From assembly GCA_025357755.1 (NCBI GenBank), contig JANXOP010000163.1:1-64000 (forward strand): DNA of 64,000 bases, in the 5' to 3' direction. The stretch's first letter is position 1; each line of letters opens with the position of its first letter. Made by a program: the position numbers and the translations under genes. Under the pieces are notes generated by a model. The model ran no database searches. It worked only from the letters and a program-made list of their open reading frames with translations, and had not been told where the DNA came from. The stretch comes from Kofleriaceae bacterium (GTDB lineage: Bacteria > Myxococcota_A > Polyangia > Haliangiales > Haliangiaceae). Of this stretch, positions 8,780 through 16,600 are shown one piece after another.

Positions 8780-9492
8780 AAGCCTCCCGAGACCGAGAGC
8801 ACCTGCCCGGTGATGTACGCGGATTTTTCGCTGACGATGAACGCGACGAGATCGGCGACCTCCTGGGCGGTCCCGATGCGCTTCATCGGGATGTGCTTGA
8901 GGATCTCCTCGACGGGCGCGCCCGCGATCATCTCGGTATCGATGAGGCCCGGTGCGATCGCATTGACCGTGATGCTGCGGCTCGCGAGCTCGAGCGCGAG
9001 CGCCTTGGTGGCGCCGATCAAGCCCGCCTTCGCGGCCGCGTAGTTGACCTGACCGCGATTGCCGATCACGCCGGCGATGCTCGAGATGTTGACGATCCGG
9101 CCCCACTTGCGGCGCACCATCGGCATGACGAGCGGCTGGGTGACGTGGAAGAACCCGTCGAGCGTCGTATCGACGACCCGGTGCCACGCGTCCGGCGTGA
9201 GGCCAGGGAACGGCGCATCGTGGCTCACGCCCGCGTTGTTGATCACGATGTGGATCGCGGTCTGCGCGAGCAGCGCCGCGATCGCTGCTGCACTCGCGGC
9301 CGGATCTTTGACATCGAACTGCGCGACCCACACCTGGGTGCCCGTCGCGCGGAGCTCCTCGGCCAGGGCATCGGCGGCGGCGCGCTGCTGCACGCACGTG
9401 AGCACCAGATCGTATTCGCCCGCGAGCGTGCGCGCGATCGCGGCGCCGATGCCGCGGCTCGCACCGGTGACGAGGGCAACCTTGCGCGTCAT
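8776..9492 (-). CDS. 3-oxoacyl-ACP reductase (FabG-like, SDR family)
   Basis: This 238-residue short-chain dehydrogenase has cofactor motif TGASRGIG (9-16), NNAG at 85-88 and catalytic Ser138, Tyr151 and Lys155 (ISS, YAAAK). It reduces the beta-keto group after each condensation. The length and the C-terminal ITGQVLSVSGG ending are typical of FabG. The start ATG 9492 overlaps the dehydratase stop and the stop overlaps the ketosynthase start, both ATGA. Confidence 0.93.
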   Translation of the reverse strand: MTRKVALVTGASRGIGAAIARTLAGEYDLVLTCVQQRAAADALAEELRATGTQVWVAQFDVKDPAASAAAIAALLAQTAIHIVINNAGVSHDAPFPGLTPDAWHRVVDTTLDGFFHVTQPLVMPMVRRKWGRIVNISSIAGVIGNRGQVNYAAAKAGLIGATKALALELASRSITVNAIAPGLIDTEMIAGAPVEEILKHIPMKRIGTAQEVADLVAFIVSEKSAYITGQVLSVSGGL

Positions 9493-9926
9493 GCGAGCTC
9501 CGTCAGTGCGCCGTCCATCACCGAGAGCTCGGCGGTAACGCACACGGTCTCGCCGCGCGTGACCGAGCCCGAGAACGTCGCCATCTGTTGACCTCCGAAG
9601 GTCTTTGTCGCGGTGATCGTGAGCACGTCACCGACCGTGAAGCGGTCGACCGCGAACGTGACCTCGCGACAGCCGAGCAGCAGCCCGACCTGCACCGGCC
9701 GCGCGCCGGTCGTCGCGGTCACGCCGGCGAGCACCGCGCACGCCTGCGCGATGAACTCGATCATCGCGCTCGGATGCACGATGCCATCACGCGCGAACAC
9801 GCAGGCAGGGCGGATCACGGCGCGGCACACGATCCGCTGGTCGACGATGACCTCGAGGATGTCCTCGATCAACAGCATCGGCGGGCGATGCGGGAGGTAC
9901 GAGGCGACCGGGCCGAGCTCCCTCAC
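9489..9926 (-). CDS. Hotdog-fold beta-hydroxyacyl-ACP dehydratase (ApeP/FabZ-like)
   Basis: This 145-residue hotdog protein has an N-terminal YLPHRPPMLLIEDI motif typical of FabZ/ApeP-like dehydratases (probable catalytic His near residue 13), then HPSAMIEFIAQACAV, corresponding to the central hotdog helix with its acidic residue. It removes water to form the trans double bonds of the conjugated chain. GTG 9926 overlaps the preceding stop (GTGA), and the stop overlaps the ketoreductase ATG. Confidence 0.85.
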   Translation of the reverse strand: MRELGPVASYLPHRPPMLLIEDILEVIVDQRIVCRAVIRPACVFARDGIVHPSAMIEFIAQACAVLAGVTATTGARPVQVGLLLGCREVTFAVDRFTVGDVLTITATKTFGGQQMATFSGSVTRGETVCVTAELSVMDGALTELA

Positions 9927-10612
9927 GCGAGCTCCAGCTGGAGGCCCGAGGCTGCGCTGATCCGACCGAGCGCCTGGACCCACGGCACGCCGCGCGTGAT
10001 CGCATCGACCGTGGTCGCGAGCGTTTGCACGATCCCGTCCGCGTGGCTGCTCGGGGTCATCGCGAGCCGCGTCGTGCCGCCCGCGCGCAAGAGGAACGCC
10101 GCCGCGACGCCGGTCGTCTCGGCGGGGCCGTGGAACACCGCGGGTACCGGCTCGTCAGCGATCACGAGCATCACGGTGCGCTGCTCGGCAGAGGCGAGCA
10201 GGACCGCCTCGAGCCAGCCAGCCGCGATCGCGTTGGTGCCGGTGATCGTGGTCGTGGGCTGCATGCTCTGCGCCGCGACCGAGTACACGCCCGAGGGCGA
10301 GTTGTGGACGCTCAGTGCGAAGGCCGCCGAGCTCACGAGTTGGTGGTCGCGGAAATCCGTGATCATCTTCTCGGCCGCCGCGATCTCGCCGTGCGTCGTC
10401 GCGAACACGCAGATCGGTTGGTCCGCGGCCAGCGCGCCGCACACCTCGAGCGTCATCTGCGTGACCAGGCTCGTGAACCGCCGGTTGCGACCGGTGACCA
10501 TCGGGAACGTCGGCACGGTGAACGCGCGCTCGATCCCGAGCAGGGCCTCGGCCGCCGAGGCGTGATGCGTCGAGAAGAAGCTCGCGCCGAGGATCGTCAC
10601 CGGGCCGATCAC
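9923..10612 (-). CDS. Short ketosynthase-like protein, chain-length-factor family
   Basis: This 229-residue protein is about half the size of a ketosynthase and matches the beta-ketoacyl-synthase chain-length-factor family common in aryl-polyene clusters (N-terminal ketosynthase-like fold). The position of the nucleophile reads SVHNSPSGVYS without a Cys, so it should not condense by itself. It probably pairs with the neighbouring full ketosynthase to set chain length. GTG 10612 overlaps the ketosynthase stop (GTGA), and the stop overlaps the dehydratase GTG. Confidence 0.85.
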   Translation of the reverse strand: MIGPVTILGASFFSTHHASAAEALLGIERAFTVPTFPMVTGRNRRFTSLVTQMTLEVCGALAADQPICVFATTHGEIAAAEKMITDFRDHQLVSSAAFALSVHNSPSGVYSVAAQSMQPTTTITGTNAIAAGWLEAVLLASAEQRTVMLVIADEPVPAVFHGPAETTGVAAAFLLRAGGTTRLAMTPSSHADGIVQTLATTVDAITRGVPWVQALGRISAASGLQLELA

Positions 10613-11739
10613 GCCGACACCACCACGCTCGCATTCGAGCCACCAAAGCCAAACGCGTTGATCAACACGTGCTCGAGCTTCATCGCGGTCCGCTCCGTCA
10701 CGAGGTGGACCGCGAGCGCTGCGTCGACCGGTTGCGCGCGCAGGCTCGGCGAGATTGCCTGGCGCTTGAGCGACTCGAGCGCGAGCACGAGCGCGGTCAG
10801 CCCCGCCGAGCCAAGCGTGTGACCGGTGAGGCTCTTGGTCGCGGTGACCGGCACCGCGCGCTCGAACACGCGGTTGATCGCGAGTGCCTCGGCCGCATCG
10901 TTGAGCTTGGTGCCCGTGCCGTGGGCGCTGACCATGCCGATCTGATCGGGCGAGAGGCCAGCGCGCTCGAGCGCCTGGCGCATCGCGAGCTGACCGCCGA
11001 GGCCCTCGGGATGCGGGCTCGTATGATGGAACGCATCGCTCGCCGCGCCGACCCCGGCGATCGTCGCGAACCCGTGAGCCTGCCCGCGCTCGATCAGGAT
11101 GAACGCCGATCCTTCCGCGAGCGTGATGCCCGCGCGCTGCGCCGAAAACGGTGCCGTCGGGGTCGGAGCGAGCAGGCCCAGGCTCTGAAACCCGAAGATC
11201 GTCGTCCGGCACAGCGAGTCCGCGCTGCCGACGACGGCTGCATCGGCGAGGCCCGCATCGATCAGCCGCAGCGCCGAGGCGAGCGCCTTGAAGCTCGACG
11301 AGCAGGCGGTCGAGACCGTGATCTGGATGCCGGTGATGCCGAGCAGCTTGGTGATCTGGGCGCTCGTCACATCGATGCCGTGGTTCGCGTAGCTGTACGC
11401 GGCCGTCGCGGGCATGTGCGCACTCGGCGCGAGCGCTCGCTCGGTCTCTTCGAGGCCACCGGTCGAGCTCGCGAACAGATACGCGACCCGATCCGCACCC
11501 CAGCGCGAGACCGCCGCGCGGACCGCGGGCTCGATCGCGCGGACCGCGGGCAGCGCGACGCCGGCGAGCCGTGTCGGTTCGGCGATCGGCATCACGCCGA
11601 GCGACGTCGTGAACGGAAACTCGGCGTACGCGCTCGCGGGCGAGAAGCCATCGCGGCCCGCGAACACGCGCTCGAGCGCGGCCTCACCTACCCCGAGGCA
11701 GTTCGCGATCGCAGCGCCGGTGACCGCGTAGTGCGTCAT
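10609..11739 (-). CDS. Beta-ketoacyl-ACP synthase (partner of the chain-length factor)
   Basis: This 376-residue ketosynthase has Cys146 in STACSSSFK, His273 in SAHGTGTKLND and His307 in SLTGHTLGSAG, so the catalytic triad is intact. It is shorter than FabF, as in the ApeO/ApeR-type enzymes of aryl-polyene clusters. It lies directly upstream of the chain-length-factor-like gene, to which it is coupled by GTGA, suggesting a heterodimer. ATG 11739 overlaps the halogenase-like stop (ATGA). Confidence 0.93.
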   Translation of the reverse strand: MTHYAVTGAAIANCLGVGEAALERVFAGRDGFSPASAYAEFPFTTSLGVMPIAEPTRLAGVALPAVRAIEPAVRAAVSRWGADRVAYLFASSTGGLEETERALAPSAHMPATAAYSYANHGIDVTSAQITKLLGITGIQITVSTACSSSFKALASALRLIDAGLADAAVVGSADSLCRTTIFGFQSLGLLAPTPTAPFSAQRAGITLAEGSAFILIERGQAHGFATIAGVGAASDAFHHTSPHPEGLGGQLAMRQALERAGLSPDQIGMVSAHGTGTKLNDAAEALAINRVFERAVPVTATKSLTGHTLGSAGLTALVLALESLKRQAISPSLRAQPVDAALAVHLVTERTAMKLEHVLINAFGFGGSNASVVVSA

Positions 11740-12995
11740 GCAACGCTCTCTGGCTCGACGCGGGTGACACTGCCATCACGACACATCGCAGCGAGCGCGC
11801 GGAGCCGACGGCTCGAGTGCTGACCGGTGTACGGGTTCGCGGCGTCCCACGCGTAGCCCGCGAGGACCGAGCAGATCATCGCGTGGATCTGCGGCTGCTT
11901 TGCGGGATAGAAGATCACGTCCTGCAGACTGCCGTCATACCAGCCTCGGACGAACGTGCGGAACGTCTCCACGCCGAACATCAGTGGCTCCGCGAATTCG
12001 CGCTGCCAGTCGACCGCGGTGCCCTGGAGCTGGCGATCGAGCACGCCGGCTGCGAGCTTTGCCGAGTGCAATGCGATCGTGACGCCCGACGAGAACACCG
12101 GATCGAGGAACTCGGCTGCATTGCCGAGCAGCGCGAAGCCCGGGCCGTGCAGGGTCTTGACGTTCGCCGCGTACCCGATCAGCTCGCCGACCGGGCGGAT
12201 CGTCTGCGCGCTCGCGACGAGCGCGTGCAGCTTCGGTTCGGCCGCGATCAGCTGCCAGTACTGTTCTTCGTCACTACCGGTCAGGGCCGCCATGTGCTCG
12301 CGCGTCGCGACGATGCCGAGCGAGCTCGTGCCATTCGGAAACGGGATCAACCACGACCACACATCGCGATGCGAGGGGTTGATACCGATCCGGATCTTCT
12401 GCCGATCGAACGTGCCAGCCGCGATCCCGTCGTGCACGTGACAGAACCGCGCCGCGCGGACGGGAAAGTCCGAAGGCTTTTCGAGCTCAAGCAGCCGCGC
12501 GAGGACGCGCCCGAACCCACTCGCGTCGAGGACGAACCTCGGGCGATGAGTCTCGAGCTCGCCGCTCTCGGTCTTCGCGGTCACGACCGGGGTCGCGCCG
12601 CTGACATCGATCGCGGTGATCTCGACGCCGTAGCGCACGCTCGCACCGAGCTTCTCGGCTTCGCGCGCGAGCAGCTGATCGAACTCGGCGCGCACGACCT
12701 GGAACGTGAAGCCGAGGCCAGGGCTGAACTTCGTCGCGAAGTTGAACTCGGAGCTGTCGTCGGCGGAGACGAACGTCGCACCGTTCTTGTACTGGAAGTT
12801 GCCGGCGATCACCGCGTCGAGGAGCCCGGCCTCCTGCAACAGCTGCGCGGTGTACGCGAGCAAGCTCTCGCCGATCGAGAAGCGTGGAAAGTGTTGACGT
12901 TCGAGCACCGAGACGCGATAGCCCCGGCGCGCGAGCAACACGGCCGCGACCGAACCCGACGGACCCGCACCGATGATGAGAACGTCGGGATCCAC
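11736..12995 (-). CDS. FAD-dependent enzyme with flavin-dependent halogenase signatures
   Basis: This 419-residue flavoprotein has dinucleotide motif GAGPSG (9-14) and FPRFSIGESLL (36-46). A candidate catalytic lysine, K70, lies in KNGATF, and the WxWxIP motif (W213, W215, I217, P218) follows. DASG is at 157-160 and FxxPxxSxG at 296-304 (FLDPVFSSG). WxWxIP and FxxPxxSxG are diagnostic of flavin-dependent halogenases and usually absent from related reductases. The natural reaction would be chlorination or bromination of an aromatic or enoyl carrier-bound intermediate, as reported for xanthomonadin-type pigments. A separate flavin reductase is needed but is not seen here. The start is GTG 12995, two bases after the lipoprotein stop. 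Confidence 0.85.
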   Translation of the reverse strand: MDPDVLIIGAGPSGSVAAVLLARRGYRVSVLERQHFPRFSIGESLLAYTAQLLQEAGLLDAVIAGNFQYKNGATFVSADDSSEFNFATKFSPGLGFTFQVVRAEFDQLLAREAEKLGASVRYGVEITAIDVSGATPVVTAKTESGELETHRPRFVLDASGFGRVLARLLELEKPSDFPVRAARFCHVHDGIAAGTFDRQKIRIGINPSHRDVWSWLIPFPNGTSSLGIVATREHMAALTGSDEEQYWQLIAAEPKLHALVASAQTIRPVGELIGYAANVKTLHGPGFALLGNAAEFLDPVFSSGVTIALHSAKLAAGVLDRQLQGTAVDWQREFAEPLMFGVETFRTFVRGWYDGSLQDVIFYPAKQPQIHAMICSVLAGYAWDAANPYTGQHSSRRLRALAAMCRDGSVTRVEPESVA

Positions 12996-12997
12996 GA

Positions 12998-13585
12998 CTA
13001 CCCGTTCGGCGGCGGCGGTTGCGGTAGCTCGTCGCCGATCAGCGCGTGACCGAAGGCGTCGTCGGTGACGAGCTGTTCGGCGACCTCGGCGAGCGCGTTC
13101 GAGAGCGCCTCGTTGAAGTTCTCCGCGCTATGCGTGCGGCCCCAGCGCTTGCTCGTCCCGGTGTAGACCTTCGACCACGCGGCCCCGCCGCGATGCACGA
13201 TCGCGCGCACGCTGACGGTACCCGCGAACGTGCCGCCCTCGACGACCTTGTACTCGAGCAACTCGGCCTCGAGCGAGGCGACCGGCGCCTCGCGCAATCG
13301 CGCGCCGCTCTGCATCAAGATCTCGCCGAGCTTGGCGCCGGCAAACGCCGCGACGTTATCGCGCGTGTGGACGACGGTGCTGTCGTCATCGTAGCCACCC
13401 ACCGCGGTCGGATCGGGGCGAACATCGCGCAGCACGAAGCTGAACGGAGCGGCCGCGAAGCCCTCTTGCACCATGCTGTTCGCCTTCGGCGAATCGGTCA
13501 CCCCGCGCCATGACAGCGCGAGCGTCGAAGGGGGTGCGCTGTGACACGCCGCCGTCACCACCAGAGCCAGACCGAGCAGTCGCAT
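12998..13585 (-). CDS. YajG-like outer-membrane lipoprotein heading the pigment operon
   Basis: The start MRLLGLALVVTAACHSA gives a signal peptide with lipobox TAAC, followed by about 180 residues that resemble YajG-type lipoproteins (C-terminal segment SKRWGRTHSAENFNEALSNA). It ends two bases before the halogenase-like GTG, so it is probably the first gene of the biosynthetic operon. Two in-frame starts are possible, 13597 and 13585. I prefer 13585 because TATGGC lies seven bases upstream, near the leaderless pattern of this genome, and because the signal peptide is then standard. Its role in pigment handling is unknown. Confidence 0.7.
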   Translation of the reverse strand: MRLLGLALVVTAACHSAPPSTLALSWRGVTDSPKANSMVQEGFAAAPFSFVLRDVRPDPTAVGGYDDDSTVVHTRDNVAAFAGAKLGEILMQSGARLREAPVASLEAELLEYKVVEGGTFAGTVSVRAIVHRGGAAWSKVYTGTSKRWGRTHSAENFNEALSNALAEVAEQLVTDDAFGHALIGDELPQPPPPNG

Positions 13586-13711
13586 GAGGCAAGCCATACC
13601 ATGACACCCCCGCGATTTCGCAGTCGAATCCGGTGCCGGCCGGATCCGCGTTCGACCCCGAGCGGCCCTCGCGTCAGCGGTCGTCCCGAGTGCCACGTGG
13701 TGCGGCGCAAA

Positions 13712-14056
13712 TCACGGTGCTGTGGGCGGCTGATCGGGTGCTGGCGTCGCCGCGGCCTCGGGTGCGCAGGCGTCCATTTCGGCCTGACAGCTCGCACGCA
13801 TGCAGTCTTCGTTCATGCAGAAGTTTCTCTGACCGCACGAGATCGCCGCGTTGTGTTGGGCCTGCGCGTCGGGCGTGCCGTGCGCGGTACACTCGTCGAG
13901 ACAGGCGGGCGCGGTGCAGGCCTTGTCACAGTCCTCGACGATCTGCTTGCACGTCCACGTGCCGCCGGTGTCCTTGACCTCGGGACGTTGCTGAGTCCCG
14001 GTGATGCTCGAGATGCACGCACCCAGAAGAACGACGCATGCCAGCGCTCGGCTCAT
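13712..14056 (-). CDS. Small Cys-rich lipoprotein, function unknown
   Basis: This 114-residue protein has signal peptide MSRALACVVLLGAC with lipobox LGAC. The mature part has ten or more cysteines in spaced pairs (CKQIVEDC, CTAPACLDEC, CGQRNFC, CMRASC), suggesting several disulphides or a metal site, and a Pro/Ala-rich tail. I recognise no family. TATGAT lies six bases before the ATG, consistent with leaderless transcription from its own promoter just after the LigD-type gene. Confidence 0.75.
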   Translation of the reverse strand: MSRALACVVLLGACISSITGTQQRPEVKDTGGTWTCKQIVEDCDKACTAPACLDECTAHGTPDAQAQHNAAISCGQRNFCMNEDCMRASCQAEMDACAPEAAATPAPDQPPTAP

Positions 14057-14062
14057 GCCGCG

Positions 14063-14068
14063 ATCATA
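14063..14068 (-). promoter_or_regulatory. -10 element TATGAT, leaderless start
   Basis: TATGAT is followed by six bases and ATG 14056 of the Cys-rich lipoprotein gene. Confidence 0.55.
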
Positions 14069-14074
14069 CGCGAG

Positions 14075-14983
14075 CTAGAGCTTGTTCAGCTTCGCGAGCG
14101 CCTTCTTCACGGAGGCGGGGTGCTTGCGAAAGCCGAACCAGGGATCGCCGGTCGCATCGCGGCGCGCCTGGAAATCGCGCAGGCGGATGCCGTTCGGCCG
14201 CAGCTCCGGATCGTCGATCTCGTTCCAGGTCAGCGGCGCCGAGATCGGTGCGCCGGGACGCGGCCGCAGCGAGTAGGGCGCGACGAACGTGGCACCCTCG
14301 ACATTGCGCCCGGTATCGAAGAACAGGCGGCCCTTGCGATCCTTCTTGTAGAACTCGGTGGTGACGAGCGCGGGGTAGCGATCGCAGATCCGCTTCGTGA
14401 TGCCGCTGACCAGCTCGCGAACTTCGTCGTAGGTCGATTTGCCATCGGTCGGCACGACGACGTGGAGGCCCTTCGATCCGGTGGTCTTCACGAACGCGGG
14501 CACGCGGATCTCGTCGAGTAGATCGTGCAGGACGCGCGCGACCTGGCGCACCATGTCGAAGCTCTGGTCGTCGGGCGGATCTAGATCGAACACGATCTCG
14601 TCGGGCTGATGCGGTGTGGCGGCGTGGCTCGTCCAGATGTGGAACGCGACGCCGCCCTGGTTCGCGAAGTAGACCAGCGCTGCCTGCGAGTTGCAGATCG
14701 GATACTCGACGACGGTCTTGGTGCCGAGCTCCGCGCGCTCGATCCACGCGGGATAGTGCTTCTGCGCGTGCTTCTGCATGAAGCCGCCACCGTCGATGCT
14801 CTTGGTGAACCGCTCCATCGAGAGCGCGCGATCACGCAGCTCGGGCACCATCAGATCGGCCACCGCCGCGTAGTAATCGATCACGTCGCGCTTCGTGATA
14901 CCGAGATCCGGAAACACGATGCGCTCGGTATTCGTGAGCGCGACCGTGACATCGCCGAACACCAGCTCGCCGGTCTTCGCCAT
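14075..14983 (-). CDS. LigD-type polymerase/primase domain protein (stand-alone)
   Basis: This 302-residue protein covers the archaeo-eukaryotic primase-like polymerase domain of LigD. The catalytic DxD is visible in FDLDPP (D133, D135), followed by TTGSKGLHVVVP (S170, H174) and a third acidic residue in FFDTGRN (D223). This domain fills and trims ends during Ku-dependent end joining. Here it is free of ligase and nuclease domains, and no Ku gene is in the window. ATG 14983 shares one base with the zinc-finger protein stop (TGATG), so the two are co-translated. Confidence 0.9.
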   Translation of the reverse strand: MAKTGELVFGDVTVALTNTERIVFPDLGITKRDVIDYYAAVADLMVPELRDRALSMERFTKSIDGGGFMQKHAQKHYPAWIERAELGTKTVVEYPICNSQAALVYFANQGGVAFHIWTSHAATPHQPDEIVFDLDPPDDQSFDMVRQVARVLHDLLDEIRVPAFVKTTGSKGLHVVVPTDGKSTYDEVRELVSGITKRICDRYPALVTTEFYKKDRKGRLFFDTGRNVEGATFVAPYSLRPRPGAPISAPLTWNEIDDPELRPNGIRLRDFQARRDATGDPWFGFRKHPASVKKALAKLNKL

Positions 14984-15309
14984 CAGTCCGCGGAGACCGA
15001 GGCCAGGGCGGTGAGCTCGCCTTGATCGAAGAACAAGCGTTCGCAGCCGTCGCACCAGTCGTATTCGACATCGCCCGCGCCGCGCAGCGCGATCATCTCG
15101 CGGTTGCACTCGTAGCAGTGGGCGGGGGTGGTGCGGCGCTGATGCGTCGCGACGATGCCGCCATCGATCACGTGCTCGAGCTGGAGTTGCTCGACGACCT
15201 CGGTCTCGCCTTTATCGAGGACGACTCCGCCACAGCCCCGGCAGCGATCGATCTCGACCTCTTGGACGACGGAGACCTTCATCTCGCTCGCGCAGGCGGG
15301 ACACTTCAT
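14983..15309 (-). CDS. Double zf-TFIIB zinc-ribbon protein
   Basis: This 108-residue protein has two zf-TFIIB-like ribbons: CPAC...CRGCGG (about 3-28) and CYEC...CDGC (about 65-90), each followed by the LDKGE or FDQGEL signature of the family. The role of these ribbons in bacteria is not defined. It is co-transcribed with the LigD-type polymerase through a TGATG junction. TACGAT lies six bases before its ATG, on the back of the divergent gene at 15357. Confidence 0.85.
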   Translation of the reverse strand: MKCPACASEMKVSVVQEVEIDRCRGCGGVVLDKGETEVVEQLQLEHVIDGGIVATHQRRTTPAHCYECNREMIALRGAGDVEYDWCDGCERLFFDQGELTALASVSAD

Positions 15310-15315
15310 GACCCG

Positions 15316-15321
15316 ATCGTA
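15316..15321 (-). promoter_or_regulatory. -10 element TACGAT, leaderless start of the zinc-ribbon/LigD operon
   Basis: TACGAT is followed by six bases and ATG 15309. Confidence 0.55.
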
Positions 15322-15356
15322 AGCGATCTGTCGCGGATCTTTGCTATCACCGAGGC

Positions 15357-15818
15357 ATGAAGAACCTCGTGATGGTCGTGGGAATCGCGGTGCTGGCGGT
15401 CGCGGGCTGGCGGTGGCATTCGTCGGCGGACGTCGCCCTGAAAGGTAGCCAGCTCGTCACCGACCGGCTGTGGATCGATCACCTCCCGAAAGATGCGCGC
15501 GAGAAGTTCGACGTGTTCGCGGTCGTGACCCGCGAGAAGCTCTGCTTCTTCGAGAACCGCTCGCGCTGGCAGATGGCGATGGATGTGTGCCGCTACCAGC
15601 TCGTCGGCGGCGAGCTCCGGACCGTGTTCCCGCAGACCGAGACGAACGAGATCTACAAGGTCGCGGCGGCGCCGTGCAGCACGAACGGGTTCGATTACTG
15701 CCTCGAGATGTCGGGCGGCACGCACGGCGCGAGGAAGTACTACTCGATGAAGAGCTGGGTGATCCGGACAGGTTCGCCCGGCCCGATCGACGCCCAGATC
15801 GATTCGATCACACCGTAA
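15357..15818 (+). CDS. Exported or membrane-anchored protein, unknown function
   Basis: This 153-residue protein has an N-terminal hydrophobic segment (about 4-18), which could be a signal or an anchor, and a soluble part with four cysteines (CFF, CRY, CSTNGFDYC). I recognise no family. It is divergent from the zinc-ribbon operon, with 47 bases between start codons, and TATCAC six bases upstream is a weak -10. It ends 20 bases before the patatin gene, so the two may share a transcript. Confidence 0.65.
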   Translation: MKNLVMVVGIAVLAVAGWRWHSSADVALKGSQLVTDRLWIDHLPKDAREKFDVFAVVTREKLCFFENRSRWQMAMDVCRYQLVGGELRTVFPQTETNEIYKVAAAPCSTNGFDYCLEMSGGTHGARKYYSMKSWVIRTGSPGPIDAQIDSITP

Positions 15819-15838
15819 GTCTGCTATTGGTTCCGCAG

Positions 15839-16600
15839 ATGGTAGTCCTCGGCGATTGGCTCGCGGCGCAGCCGTTCTCGCTCGCGATGTCGAGCGGCTT
15901 CTTCTCGTTCTACGCGCACACCGGCATGCTCGATTCGCTGACCGGACGTGGGCTCTGGCCGCAGCTCGTCGCGGGCTCGAGTGCCGGTGCGCTCGTCGGT
16001 GCGTGTTGGGCCGCGGGGCTCGAGATGCCGGCGCTCGCCGAGATCCTCGTCGCGATGCAGCGCCGCGATTTCTGGGATCCCGCGCTTGGCGCGGGCTTGC
16101 TCGCGGGCAAGAAGTTCGATCGCATGTTGCGCGACATGCTGCCGGTCGCGCAGGTCGAACGCGGCCGCGTGCCGGTGAAGATCAGCGTGTTCGACATCTC
16201 GACGCGGTCCACGCGCGTGATCTCGTCGGGCGATCTATCGCCGGCGATCCGTGCGTCGTGTGCGGTGCCGGGCCTGTTCCATCCGGTGTGGATCGATCAG
16301 CGTGCGTACTGGGACGGCGGTATCCTCGATCGCCCGGGCCTCGAAGGCGTGCCTGCCGGCGAGCGCGTGCTGTTCCACCACATCGCCTCGAAGTCTCCGT
16401 GGCGCCGCAAGGCGCTCGCGCTACCGCGCCGCCCGAACATGGTGACGCTCGTGATCGACGACCTGCCACGGTCGGGTCCGTTCAAGCTCGAGGCCGGGCG
16501 CCAGGCGCTCGAGCTCGCGCGGATCGCGACCGAGCGTGCGCTCGCGCAACCGATCGTCGACGACGTCGTGCGGATCTCGGCGCGCCAGAGCCCGGGTTAG
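15839..16600 (+). CDS. Patatin-like phospholipase
   Basis: This 253-residue protein has the patatin nucleophile motif GSSAG (46-50, Ser48) and the catalytic aspartate motif WDGG (Asp159). Patatins are lipid acyl hydrolases with a Ser-Asp dyad. The oxyanion-hole glycine stretch normally written GGGxxG reads SSGFFSFYAHTG here (about 18-29), a variant. ATG 15839 gives a protein that begins just before this motif; no clear ribosome site was seen. The stop overlaps the convergent pyrophosphorylase stop by three bases. Confidence 0.82.
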   Translation: MVVLGDWLAAQPFSLAMSSGFFSFYAHTGMLDSLTGRGLWPQLVAGSSAGALVGACWAAGLEMPALAEILVAMQRRDFWDPALGAGLLAGKKFDRMLRDMLPVAQVERGRVPVKISVFDISTRSTRVISSGDLSPAIRASCAVPGLFHPVWIDQRAYWDGGILDRPGLEGVPAGERVLFHHIASKSPWRRKALALPRRPNMVTLVIDDLPRSGPFKLEAGRQALELARIATERALAQPIVDDVVRISARQSPG

